Of a stretch of DNA of 21,760 nt, positions 1 through 7,320 are shown in pieces (position 1 is the first letter of the stretch; every line of letters begins with the position of its first letter). The notes beneath the pieces are model-generated. The model had not been told where the DNA came from. It saw nothing but the letters and a program-made list of their open reading frames with translations, and did no database searches. Source of the stretch: a virus; the IMG/VR virus record IMGVR_UViG_3300028008_000123, positions 1 through 21,760 of that record. The stretch is one strand, 5' to 3'. Made by a program: the position numbers and the translations under genes.

Positions 1-177
1 ATTTGTAGACTATCTGATGATTTGTCTAATTTTTTATTTATATCATACAACATTTTGAATAAAATATTTAATATAGATTTTAATAAATTGAATGCTTTTG
101 AAAGAATGAGTATAGCTAAAATGTCTTCTAAGAAAAGAAAAAATAGAATATTAAATATGTTGAAGTACGAGAAGTAA
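1..177 (+). CDS. 3' end of an unidentified AT-rich gene (5' truncated by the window)
   Basis: Frame 1 is open from the first base to a TAA at 175-177, leaving the last 58 residues of a protein that starts outside the window. The peptide is rich in Ile, Asn, Lys, Phe and Ser and ends in a basic tail (KMSSKKRKNR...LKYEK). I recognise no family. Base composition is far more AT-rich than the packaging genes that follow, by eye only about one fifth G+C, so the gene probably has a different history, such as a cargo or recently acquired gene beside the terminase. An intrinsic terminator follows 2 bases after the stop, which supports this being a real gene end. It could still be chance reading through AT-rich DNA. 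Confidence 0.5.
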   Translation: MCRLSDDLSNFLFISYNILNKIFNIDFNKLNAFERMSIAKMSSKKRKNRILNMLKYEK

Positions 178-179
178 TT

Positions 180-209
180 AGAGAGTCCACCTCCGGGTTG
201 GCTCTTTTT
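180..209 (+). terminator. Rho-independent terminator before the terminase genes
   Basis: AGAGAGTCCACC (180-191) pairs with GGTTGGCTCTTT (196-207) around a TCCG tetraloop. The 12-position stem has one C/T mismatch and two G-U pairs and runs into a short T tract (205-209). It sits just after the stop of the AT-rich gene and about 40 bases before the small terminase start, so it probably separates that gene from the late operon. Confidence 0.7.
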
Positions 210-246
210 GTATACATCAAAACGAAACGATTGAGAGGTGGTGAGG

Positions 247-1017
247 GTGCCGCGGAAATTGGATGAGCGAGCTGTGAAGGCAAAGGAGATGTACCTGAAC
301 GGAAAGAAATTAGTTGAGATTGCAAGTCAACTAAATTTGCCGGAAGGGACTGTTCGGCGTTGGAAGAGCACATATAAGTGGGGAAGCGAGCGCTCGTTAA
401 ATAAAAGCGAACGTTCGCAAAGGAGGAAGGGCGGGCAGCCTGGCAACAGAAATGCCGTAGGTCACGGTGGAACAGGTCCGCCGGGAAATAAGAATGCAGT
501 CAAGACAGGAGAGTTTGAGACTCTCTTTTTTGATGCCCTGGAGCCAGAAGAGATGCGGCTTATCGGTATGGTACAGCCTGACAAAGAACAGCTCTTACTG
601 CAGGAGATACAGCTTTTAACAGTCCGGGAGCGCCGGATGCTGAAACGCATAGATAGCCTGCGCGAATTGGAAGAATGCGCACCAGAGGAAGAAGATGACG
701 AGCCAGGCGTCATCTCAACAAAAGTTCCGCCGGGCATGACAGTGACAAAATACACTGCAGGATTTGAAAAAGGCAAGATCACAGACTTGCGAGAATTTAC
801 GGGTATCCTTGGGCAGATACAGGCAGTTGAGGAGGCTCTTACCAGGGTGCAGGCAAGGCGCCAGCGTGCCATAGAGGCATTGCATAAGTTTGGGTATGAT
901 GACGCACATCTGGAGCTTATAAAAGCCCAGGTGGATAAATTAAACCGAGAAGGGCAGGACGACGATGGAGAGGAAGGAGTGGAGATATACAATGATGCAC
1001 CAAAAGAAGCAGATTAA
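247..1017 (+). CDS. Phage terminase small subunit (PBSX/XtmA-like)
   Basis: DNA-recognition subunit of the packaging motor: it binds the packaging start site and hands DNA to the large subunit. Residues about 20-41 (KKLVEIASQLNLPEGTVRRWK) form a helix-turn-helix. The next 40 residues hold the family-typical linker with GNRNAVGHGG and GPPGNKNAV, as in the Phage_terminase family (PF10668). The C-terminal half is charged and helical (ERRMLKRIDSLRE, EEALTRVQARRQ), typical of the oligomerisation region. The length, 256 residues, is normal. GTG at 247 is chosen because GAGGTGG lies 5 bases upstream; in-frame GTGs at 238 and 241 fall inside that ribosome binding site. The 3' end overlaps the large subunit gene by 26 bases, implying coupled translation. 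Confidence 0.9.
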   Translation: MPRKLDERAVKAKEMYLNGKKLVEIASQLNLPEGTVRRWKSTYKWGSERSLNKSERSQRRKGGQPGNRNAVGHGGTGPPGNKNAVKTGEFETLFFDALEPEEMRLIGMVQPDKEQLLLQEIQLLTVRERRMLKRIDSLRELEECAPEEEDDEPGVISTKVPPGMTVTKYTAGFEKGKITDLREFTGILGQIQAVEEALTRVQARRQRAIEALHKFGYDDAHLELIKAQVDKLNREGQDDDGEEGVEIYNDAPKEAD

Positions 1018-2332
1018 GATATCTGATATAGTGATTCCAAAGTATCTCCCCCTGTTTAATGACCGGAAACATCGGCATATCATTCTTACTTCCGGGCGTG
1101 CTGGAACAAAGTCCAGTTATGTGAGTATCGCCACAGATTTCCGCATCCTGGACGAGAAAAACGCATCCTGTGTTGTTCTGCGTAAGCACCACAATAAGCT
1201 GCGCAAGACGGTTTACAAAGAGATGATACGAGGTATCAACCGTCTGGGCGTCAGCAAAAAGCGGTTCAAGATCGGGAAATCCCCAATGGAGATCACGTAC
1301 AAAAAGAATGGCAACACTATTTATTTCTCCGGATCCGATGGAGTGGACGATACAAAGGGTATCATTGATGAGGACAAGCCTATCAAACTGGTCGTACTGG
1401 ACGAGCTGACAGAGTTCTTTGACGACGGTGAGGGAGAGGAAGAGCTGGCAAATATCGAGGCAACCTTTGTCAGGGGTAACCAGGGCGGGTTCCAGATGAT
1501 ATATCTCTACAATCCACCGAAGAATCCTAACGCTCCTATCAACGAGTGGTGCCGCAAGATGGAGGAGCGACCAGACTGCATCCACATCCACACAAATTAT
1601 AAGGACGTGCCCGAGGACTGGTTGGGACCGGATCTGATAGAATCGGCAGAAGTGATGGAGCAGGCAGACCCTAAGATGTATCGTTGGGTGTGGCTGGGAG
1701 AAAGTATAGGCATAGATGATCTTGTCTATTACATGGTCAATGCGGAGCTGCATTATTATGATGGCCTTCCTGATGAGGATAAAAAGACAATCGGGGAGAT
1801 TGGCGTAGGCGTTGACTACGGCCAGAAGAACCCTACGGTATTCGAGGCGTTCGGTGTGGATTACAGCCGGCAGGCATTGCGTGGTTTGGATGAGTGGTAC
1901 CATTGTGGCAGAGATGAGGGGCAGAAATCCCCCTCAGAATACGCAAAAGAACTGAAAGACTTTTGCGACCGACTGGAAAAAGAATACGACCGGGTGGTGA
2001 GCTGGGTATTCATCGACCCTTCTGCAGCCGGTCTCATTGAGGAGGTGCGGCGGATCATGCCGCACATAGAAGTTATCCCGGCGTTCAACGACGTAAAACT
2101 GGGGATCAGTCGTGTACAGAAATTCTTTTCTTTCCGGAGGATTCTCATTAACCGGAATCAGAAACAATTGATCAGAGAATTGGGGTTATACCAATATGAC
2201 CCCGAAAGCATCAAGAAGGGCAAAGAAGAAGTGCTGAAGGTCAACGACCACGCTGCGGATGCCACAAGGTATCTTGTATGTGGTATGTGGGGCCTGATAG
2301 CCGTATTCCTGCCTGTATCCGATAGAGAGTGA
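992..2332 (+). CDS. Phage terminase large subunit (PBSX family)
   Basis: Packaging motor: an N-terminal ATPase translocates DNA into the prohead and a C-terminal nuclease cuts it. The Walker A region is TSGRAGTKSS (residues 33-42), the deviant form usual in the PBSX/Terminase_3 group. Walker B is LVVLDE (133-138). The RNase H-like nuclease is marked by acidic residues in VGVDYG (D275), FIDPSAAG (D342) and HAADATRY (D423). The length, 446 residues, is normal. ATG 992 is preferred over the upstream in-frame ATG at 965 because GGAG lies 7 bases before it; ATG 995 is an alternative. The pairing with an SPP1-type portal and minor capsid protein 2 suggests SPP1-like headful packaging, but that is inference. 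Confidence 0.95.
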   Translation: MMHQKKQIKISDIVIPKYLPLFNDRKHRHIILTSGRAGTKSSYVSIATDFRILDEKNASCVVLRKHHNKLRKTVYKEMIRGINRLGVSKKRFKIGKSPMEITYKKNGNTIYFSGSDGVDDTKGIIDEDKPIKLVVLDELTEFFDDGEGEEELANIEATFVRGNQGGFQMIYLYNPPKNPNAPINEWCRKMEERPDCIHIHTNYKDVPEDWLGPDLIESAEVMEQADPKMYRWVWLGESIGIDDLVYYMVNAELHYYDGLPDEDKKTIGEIGVGVDYGQKNPTVFEAFGVDYSRQALRGLDEWYHCGRDEGQKSPSEYAKELKDFCDRLEKEYDRVVSWVFIDPSAAGLIEEVRRIMPHIEVIPAFNDVKLGISRVQKFFSFRRILINRNQKQLIRELGLYQYDPESIKKGKEEVLKVNDHAADATRYLVCGMWGLIAVFLPVSDRE

Positions 2333-2342
2333 GGTGATAAGC

Positions 2343-3719
2343 ATGATACAGTATGAGAGCATAAAAAAGGCCCTGGGCGTCGATATCGCGGTGTCACCAG
2401 AGATGGCAGACGCCATATACCGTTGGCAGCGTATGTATAGCAATAAGCCACCCTGGCTCAGTAAGGATGTTAAGGGATTAAACCTGCCTGCTGCTGTCAG
2501 CTCTGAGTTTGCCCGGCTTGTTACAAACGAGGCAAAGATAGAGATCAGCGGCAGTCCCAGGGCGGAATTTATAGACGGAATACTGACAGGATTCCGAAGC
2601 AATCTCCGCAAATATGTAGAGTATGCCGGTGCTGCAGGCGGTATTTGTTTCAAACCATATCCCTCTGGCGATACAGTTGCAGTGGATGTGGTGAGGGCCG
2701 GTAACTGTTATCCAACGGAGTTTGATTCTTCTGGAGCGATGACCGGGGCTATCTTCCCGGAATTTAGACGTAAGGGGAAGAAACTATACACAAGGCTGGA
2801 ATACCATAGCCTGCGGGATGGCAGATACACCATTGAGAATCGGGCATTTGTGAGTACAAAGGCTATCGTAAAGACCGATGAGATCGTTCAGCTTGGCACG
2901 GAAATAAAACTGGAGACTGTTGACGAGTGGGCCGACATTTCGCCATACGAGGAATTTCAGAATGCGGACTGTACGCTCTTCTCATACCTCAAAATGCCAC
3001 TTGCAAACAACATAGACCCGGATTCTCCTCTGGGAGTGGCGGTCTATTCCAGGGCTGAGAAACAGATACAGGATGCGGACGAGATATACGGGGCCACGCT
3101 CTGGGAATACAAATCAAAGGAGACGGCCATCCAGGCGTCGAATGAATTTTTTAAGAAAAACCGACAGGGTGAAGTACTCCTTCCAAAAGGACAGGAGCGC
3201 TTGTATTATCCGATGGGTAACAGCATTGCTGACCCCACAACCGGAAAGCCCCTGTTCAACGTGTATTCACCAGATATCCGTGACCAGAGCTTTTTTAACG
3301 GGTACAACCGTATCATACAAAAAGTGGAGTTTAACAGCGGCCTAGCATATGGCACACTGTCTGACCCGCAAAACGTGGAGAAGACAGCGGAGGAGATCAA
3401 GACCAGTAAACAAAGGTCCTATTCCACGGTAAAGGACATCCAGAATAGTACAGAGGAGGCTATCCGATCCCTTGTCAGGTCAATAGAGGTGTGGGTGGAA
3501 TTTGGTCACCTTGCCCCGCCTGGAAAAGTAGAGGTGTCATGTGACTGGGATGATTCCCTTATTGTGGATAAAAAGTACGAGCTGGAGCAGCTCAGAGCCG
3601 ACCTGGCTGCCGGGATCATCGGCCCGGTGGAGTTTCGTATGAAGCGTTTCGGTGAGACGGAGGACCAGGCAGTCAAGGCACTTGCGAAGATACAGTTCCC
3701 GGATGACATACAGGAGTGA
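2343..3719 (+). CDS. Phage portal protein (SPP1 Gp6-like)
   Basis: Forms the dodecameric portal at one capsid vertex, through which DNA enters and to which the connector and tail attach. It has 458 residues, normal for the Phage_prot_Gp6 family (PF05133). Typical features include an N-terminal WQRMYSNKPPWL stretch, an AGAAGGICFKPY-like core segment, the SPLGVAVYSRAEKQIQDADEIY region and a helical C-terminus (EDQAVKALAKIQ). ATG 2343 follows GAGGTGAT with good spacing; the GTG at 2334 is part of that ribosome binding site. It lies directly after the large terminase and just before minor capsid protein 2, the standard order. Confidence 0.93.
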   Translation: MIQYESIKKALGVDIAVSPEMADAIYRWQRMYSNKPPWLSKDVKGLNLPAAVSSEFARLVTNEAKIEISGSPRAEFIDGILTGFRSNLRKYVEYAGAAGGICFKPYPSGDTVAVDVVRAGNCYPTEFDSSGAMTGAIFPEFRRKGKKLYTRLEYHSLRDGRYTIENRAFVSTKAIVKTDEIVQLGTEIKLETVDEWADISPYEEFQNADCTLFSYLKMPLANNIDPDSPLGVAVYSRAEKQIQDADEIYGATLWEYKSKETAIQASNEFFKKNRQGEVLLPKGQERLYYPMGNSIADPTTGKPLFNVYSPDIRDQSFFNGYNRIIQKVEFNSGLAYGTLSDPQNVEKTAEEIKTSKQRSYSTVKDIQNSTEEAIRSLVRSIEVWVEFGHLAPPGKVEVSCDWDDSLIVDKKYELEQLRADLAAGIIGPVEFRMKRFGETEDQAVKALAKIQFPDDIQE

Positions 3720-3724
3720 TGTAG

Positions 3725-4948
3725 ATGCGACCGGAAGAAATGGGGAGCCTGCCCCTGCAGGTGGAAAAGCTATTTTACAGCCTCCAGGACAGGATCATGT
3801 CAGATGTGGTCAGGAGGATCAAGAAGACCGGGGAGATAACCTCAACGGCAGACTATCAGCTTAACCGTATCAAGATACTGGGAAATTCCAATGCGTTCAT
3901 CGAGGATGAACTGAAAAGGCTGTTAGATGCAGCATACCCAGAACTGTTTGCGCTGTACGACAAAGTGATAGACTGGGAGTATGTGCGTAACAAGAGCCTG
4001 TATGAGCAGGTAAACGAGCAGTTTATCCCACCCGAAGAGAATGACTGGCTGCAGGGACTGTCATCCGCGATCGTCAGCCAGACGGAAGGGGAGATCAAGA
4101 ACATATCGCAGTCCCTTGGATTTTCGCTGGATTACGGAAACGGGAAAAGGGTATTTACACCACTGTCCGAATACTATCAGCAGTATTTGGACAGGGCCTG
4201 CGTGGACATTGCATCTGGTGCCTTTGATTACAACACGGTATTGCGCCGTGTTGTCAGGGATATGACAGGCTCAGGGATACGGACTGTTGACTATGCAAGC
4301 GGGTATTCAAACCGTGCTCCCGTGGCGGCACGTAAGGCTGTTATGACGGGCGTGCATAATCTCAGCAACAAAATCAACGAACAACTTGCAAAAGAGCTGG
4401 AAACGGACGATTACGAGGTCACAGCGCATTACGGTGCACGGCCAACGCATGCGGTATGGCAGGGCAGGGTATACAGCCGCCGGGAACTGGAATCTGTTTG
4501 CGGCCTTGGCAGTGTGACCGGTCTCTGCGGTGCAAACTGTACGCATTCATACCTGCCCTTTATCCGTGGGATATCAACCAGGACTTATACAGATGAGATA
4601 CTGGAGGATATTAGAGAGGATGACGCCAGGATAAGAAAGTACAGAGGAAAGGAATATGATGGGTATACATGTCGACAGAGACAACGCGAGATGGAGACAA
4701 CCATGCGGGCGCAGCGGGAACGGATCAAATACCTGAAAGAGGGTGGTGATCACGATGCAGTGCTGGCAGCTCAAGCAAAGTATCTGCAGACGTTGCATGA
4801 ATACAAAGCATTCTCGAAAAACATGGGCCTTCAGCCGCAGATGGAGCGTGTGTACATGGACGGTCTCGGGAGGATGTCAGGCGGGAGAATACCTGCAAAA
4901 GCTGTTGCAAAATTAGGAAGAAATGGTACAATAAAGTCGAATGTATAA
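3725..4948 (+). CDS. Phage minor capsid protein 2 (MuF-like head morphogenesis protein)
   Basis: A few copies of this protein sit inside the head near the portal and help head assembly or DNA entry. At 407 residues it matches the Phage_min_cap2 family (PF06152). The family signature is visible at about residues 236-285: THAVWQGRVYS, then CGLGSVTGLCGANCTHSY and LPFIRGIS, with conserved Cys and His that may form a metal or structural site. The C-terminal third is charged and helical (CRQRQREMETTMRAQRERIKYL). It begins 5 bases after the portal stop, with GGAGTGATG upstream as ribosome binding site. No toxin domain is fused to its C-terminus, unlike some MuF proteins. Confidence 0.9.
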   Translation: MRPEEMGSLPLQVEKLFYSLQDRIMSDVVRRIKKTGEITSTADYQLNRIKILGNSNAFIEDELKRLLDAAYPELFALYDKVIDWEYVRNKSLYEQVNEQFIPPEENDWLQGLSSAIVSQTEGEIKNISQSLGFSLDYGNGKRVFTPLSEYYQQYLDRACVDIASGAFDYNTVLRRVVRDMTGSGIRTVDYASGYSNRAPVAARKAVMTGVHNLSNKINEQLAKELETDDYEVTAHYGARPTHAVWQGRVYSRRELESVCGLGSVTGLCGANCTHSYLPFIRGISTRTYTDEILEDIREDDARIRKYRGKEYDGYTCRQRQREMETTMRAQRERIKYLKEGGDHDAVLAAQAKYLQTLHEYKAFSKNMGLQPQMERVYMDGLGRMSGGRIPAKAVAKLGRNGTIKSNV

Positions 4949-4997
4949 GCGGTACAAGAGATACCACCCCAAATTGCTACGGTAAGGAGATGAGTGA

Positions 4998-5246
4998 GTG
5001 AAATACATGGTAAAATTAAAAAACATAAGTAAAAATGGTGCCATTATAGAGTGTGAAATCTACCCGGAGGATAGTGAGACCCCAGGGTATGTATCGGTTA
5101 ACTCTATGACCGAGGAGCTTGTAAGCTATCACCTGCCGCCTGGCTATGAATGGTGCAAAGGGCATGTGATGCATGCGCGTAATGCTCTTGTAGGAATATC
5201 AAAGGAAAAGGAAATCCCCAATGATAAATTGGTGATGTGGCATTAA
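4998..5246 (+). CDS. Small conserved phage protein of unknown function
   Basis: This 82-residue protein has no motif I can tie to a function. The segment LPPGYEWCKGHVMHARNAL resembles a small protein often found at this place in Firmicute phages, between the minor capsid gene and the protease or scaffold, but I cannot name a family. It has no signal peptide or membrane segment. GTG 4998 is favoured by AAGGAG 8 bases upstream; ATG 5007 is an alternative. It follows the minor capsid gene by 49 bases and precedes prp, so a head-assembly or late regulatory role is possible. Confidence 0.7.
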   Translation: MKYMVKLKNISKNGAIIECEIYPEDSETPGYVSVNSMTEELVSYHLPPGYEWCKGHVMHARNALVGISKEKEIPNDKLVMWH

Positions 5247-5277
5247 TATCACCGGTCAATATTGACTGCGCGGTATT
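5245..5277. repeat. Palindrome and imperfect hairpin upstream of the prp-like gene
   Basis: GTCAATATTGAC (5255-5266) is a perfect 12-bp palindrome. It is embedded in a longer imperfect stem, in which AATA and CCG (5245-5248, 5252-5254) pair with CGGTATT (5271-5277) around a 3-base bulge. It starts at the stop of the preceding gene and ends about 12 bases before the prp ribosome binding site. It could be a protein-binding operator or an RNA element; there is no clean T tract for termination. Confidence 0.4.
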
Positions 5278-5302
5278 TTGTGCCTTTTGGAGGTGATGTT
5301 AC

Positions 5303-5596
5303 TTGATTGTAGTAACTATGGGGCGTACCGGAGTAGATATCAGCGGCCATGCAGGATATGACAAACAGGGTCGTGATATCGTATGTGCTGCGGTTTCTGT
5401 CCTTGCATATAACCTCGTGCTGTCCCTGGAGGCGCTGACGCCTGATCAGGTGTTTGTGGAAGAGCGGCAGGGATATACAGAGATTATCTGGGATGACCTC
5501 TCAGAAAGAGGTAGAACATTGGTGGATTCCTTTTTCCTTGGCATATGTGCCATTGAGAGGGATTATCCAGGGATACAAATCAAATATGGTAAATAA
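5303..5596 (+). CDS. prp: Prp-like cysteine protease (phage copy of the L27-processing protease family)
   Basis: Residues 15-32 read GHAGYDKQGRDIVCAAVS, the signature of the ribosomal-processing cysteine protease Prp family. His16 and Cys28 are 12 apart, as are the catalytic His22 and Cys34 of Staphylococcus aureus Prp. The length, 97 residues, is normal for the family. Host Prp removes the N-terminal extension of ribosomal protein L27 in Firmicutes. Phage copies sit in head operons and are thought to process structural proteins. Here the likely substrate is the major tail protein at 9108, which starts with an L27-like motif. The start is TTG 5303, 5 bases after a near-perfect GGAGGTGAT. A terminator follows directly. 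Confidence 0.85.
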   Translation: MIVVTMGRTGVDISGHAGYDKQGRDIVCAAVSVLAYNLVLSLEALTPDQVFVEERQGYTEIIWDDLSERGRTLVDSFFLGICAIERDYPGIQIKYGK

Positions 5597-5597
5597 G

Positions 5598-5624
5598 CAC
5601 GCGGGGACGCCCGGGTGTTTTTTT
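5598..5624 (+). terminator. Intrinsic terminator between prp and the scaffold gene
   Basis: CACGCGGG (5598-5605) pairs with CCCGGGTG (5610-5617) around GACG, with one G/G mismatch, followed by seven T residues (5618-5624). It starts 2 bases after the prp stop. As it lies inside an otherwise continuous late operon, it should lower readthrough, be anti-terminated, or be paired with a promoter for the scaffold and capsid genes. I found no convincing promoter downstream. Confidence 0.75.
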
Positions 5625-5634
5625 ATGTCCAATA

Positions 5635-5672
5635 CCGGTTAAGACGTTTAAAAGGTCTCGGAAACTGACCGG
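5635..5672 (+). promoter_or_regulatory. Possible structured leader before scaffold and capsid
   Basis: In the 137-base gap between prp and scaffold, CCGGT (5635-5639) can pair with ACCGG (5668-5672), enclosing AGAC/GTCT (5642-5645 with 5655-5658). GTTT (646-649 of this block, i.e. 5646-5649) in that loop could also pair with AAAC (5662-5665), a pseudoknot-like fold. A direct repeat CACCGGA follows near 5696 and 5706. The stems are short and may be chance. Confidence 0.3.
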
Positions 5673-5739
5673 CAAGTCATATAAACTGTGCAGCCACCGG
5701 AAGACACCGGATATAAAAACGAAGGCGGAAAGGATGAAT

Positions 5740-6375
5740 ATGGATTTAAAAGAATTACTTGGGGATGAGCTTTACGCTCAGGTAGATGCAAAAATTGCAG
5801 AGGTAAATGGTGCTGATGACAGGAAAGAGAACCCTGTAAAGTTTGTTGATCTGTCCGAGGGGGCGTATGTCAGCAAGGAGAAATATACCGGCCTGAAAAC
5901 AGAAGCCGATGGGTATAAGAAGCAGCTCACGGAGGCAAACACCACCATTGAATCTTATAAGGAAATGGACATTGAAGGCATTAAAAAATCTGCGGATGAA
6001 TGGAAACAAAAGTATGAGACTGACACAGCGGCGCTGAATCAGCAGATCGAGACCCAGAAGAGGACATTCGCGGCCGAGAAGTACCTCGATGGTCAGAAAA
6101 TTAAGTCCCCTCTTGCAAGAAAAAGTATTCTCTCGGATTTCATGGCTCAGAATCTTGAATTTAAGGATGGCACTTTTGTAGGTGCGGAAGACTACATGAA
6201 AAAGATGAAGGAGCAGTATCCGGATGACTTTGAATCCGAACAGAAAGAGGAGCCACCCCAGAAAAAAACATGGGTGAGAGGAACCAGTGGTACCTATAAG
6301 CCCGGAGTTGTAGACTCTGAAGAATCCTATTTAAAACAGAAGTATGGTAACAACAAATATTACAGAGGTAAGTAA
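5740..6375 (+). CDS. Phage capsid scaffolding protein (GP20-like)
   Basis: An internal scaffold that directs capsid assembly and then leaves the head. The protein of about 211 residues is highly charged and mostly helical. A coiled-coil-like stretch runs from about residue 50 to 115 (KYTGLKTEADGYKKQL through IETQKRTFAAEKYL), followed by a compact C-terminal region ending in basic LKQKYGNNKYYRGK, which may bind the capsid. This matches phage minor structural protein GP20 (PF06810), as does its position directly before the capsid gene. GGAAAGG 6 bases before ATG 5740 supports MDLKELLG; ATG 5734 (MNMDLK) is also possible. It lacks the L27-like Prp motif. Confidence 0.88.
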   Translation: MDLKELLGDELYAQVDAKIAEVNGADDRKENPVKFVDLSEGAYVSKEKYTGLKTEADGYKKQLTEANTTIESYKEMDIEGIKKSADEWKQKYETDTAALNQQIETQKRTFAAEKYLDGQKIKSPLARKSILSDFMAQNLEFKDGTFVGAEDYMKKMKEQYPDDFESEQKEEPPQKKTWVRGTSGTYKPGVVDSEESYLKQKYGNNKYYRGK

Positions 6376-6388
6376 AGGAGATTGAACT

Positions 6389-7255
6389 ATGGAATATGGT
6401 GGATATAACGTAACGGAAAAATACAGCAATATTGTAGAGCCGAATTTATACTATGACTCTATTTTTCAGCCGGGCATGACCTATACGGATAAATTCCAGG
6501 GTGATGCGGCATCTGGTCTGGTTAAGATCTTTAAGGTTGGAGCTGATGGTGTACAGGACCCGAAGACCCCGGCGGCTGATTTTAGCCATGAAAAGGTAAC
6601 TAATGAGCTGATTGACCTGAGGCTGAACAATATGCAGCAGAAATCTAAGAAAATCTATAACATTCAGGCGCAGGGTGTACCGTACAACATGGCGGAAGAG
6701 CATTTGTCCCAGGCCGTTATGGATTGTAAGGAAGGATGGCAGGCGTCCGGTCTTGCTTGCCTTGCAAATGAGGGCACAGCAATGAGTGACACAGAAGCAC
6801 TCACCGCGGCAAACATCAAAAAGAAAATCATCGAGGCCCGTAAAGTAGTGCGTAAAGGAAAAGCCGTGGCGAACATCGTGCTTGCATCCGTTGATGCGTA
6901 CTCCACTATGCTGGAAGCTGCCGGCGAGCAGTATACACCGGTCACAAATGACAGCATCATGCAGTCCGGACAGATCGGCAGATGGCTGGGCATGTTGTGG
7001 GTTGAAGCAAACATGCTGGATGTGCTGAGCGCTGCTAAGTATTACAACTATGCAGGTGACCTTAAGACAGTAGATCTGACCGGTATTGACTTTATCATGT
7101 ACGACTGGAACGGATTCTCCATCGTGGACAACCTGGAGATGATCCGTCTGAAAGATTCCGAGAATTTCAACGGCACACTTGCTCAGGTTGAGATCAATAC
7201 CGGTTATCGCGTTCCGACAGCCGCAAAGGTAGTCGTAAAAAAACACGGAGCTTGA
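6389..7255 (+). CDS. Major capsid protein (short form)
   Basis: Directly downstream of the scaffold, with AAAGGAG before ATG 6389. The 288-residue protein begins MEYGGYNVTEKYSNIVEPNL and continues with DSIFQPGMTYTDKF, a pattern I associate with SPP1-like/HK97-fold capsid proteins of clostridial phages. Position and size are the main evidence. No L27-like cleavage motif is present at its N-terminus. The last codons (GTA AAA AAA CAC GGA GCT TGA) hold a run of seven A residues that makes an A_AAA_AAA slippery heptamer, and the next reading frame continues in -1. Some ribosomes may therefore make a 380-residue form fused to the beta-rich domain that follows. Confidence 0.9.
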   Translation: MEYGGYNVTEKYSNIVEPNLYYDSIFQPGMTYTDKFQGDAASGLVKIFKVGADGVQDPKTPAADFSHEKVTNELIDLRLNNMQQKSKKIYNIQAQGVPYNMAEEHLSQAVMDCKEGWQASGLACLANEGTAMSDTEALTAANIKKKIIEARKVVRKGKAVANIVLASVDAYSTMLEAAGEQYTPVTNDSIMQSGQIGRWLGMLWVEANMLDVLSAAKYYNYAGDLKTVDLTGIDFIMYDWNGFSIVDNLEMIRLKDSENFNGTLAQVEINTGYRVPTAAKVVVKKHGA

Positions 7256-7320
7256 CAAGTTTGACGGTTACCTCCGTAGCAGGTAGCACGAGCGGCTCTA
7301 CTAAGATCACAGTAGAGCCG
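7237..7320 (+). promoter_or_regulatory. Candidate -1 programmed frameshift signal at the end of the capsid gene
   Basis: The slippery heptamer A_AAA_AAA occupies 7237-7243 in the correct phase (codons GTA AAA AAA). One base later ACGGAG (7245-7250) pairs perfectly with CTCCGT (7272-7277). A separate 10-bp perfect stem, CGGCTCTACT (7293-7302) with AGTAGAGCCG (7311-7320), follows. The zero-frame TGA is at 7253-7255. The -1 frame runs through TRS into the next open frame and ends at 7530. Alternatively the second frame is started independently from TTG. Confidence 0.6.

Noticed and set aside
180-246. Possible cos site just before the terminase genes.
   Set aside because: The hairpin is well explained as a terminator, and the SPP1-like portal and minor capsid set favours headful packaging. 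I cannot identify a cos or pac site from sequence alone.
5454-5642. Frame overlapping the end of prp and the following terminator.
   Set aside because: It lies in another frame of the prp gene, has no ribosome binding site and runs through the terminator stem.
5673-5690. TATAAA near 5680 as a -10 promoter element for the scaffold-capsid genes.
   Set aside because: No acceptable -35 element is found 16-18 bases upstream.
6446-7258. Long reverse-strand frame of 270 residues across the capsid gene, and similar long reverse frames at 917-1903 and 17241-18020.
   Set aside because: They lie opposite well-supported genes, lack ribosome binding sites and recognisable domains, and read as low-complexity Cys/His/Leu-rich shadow text.
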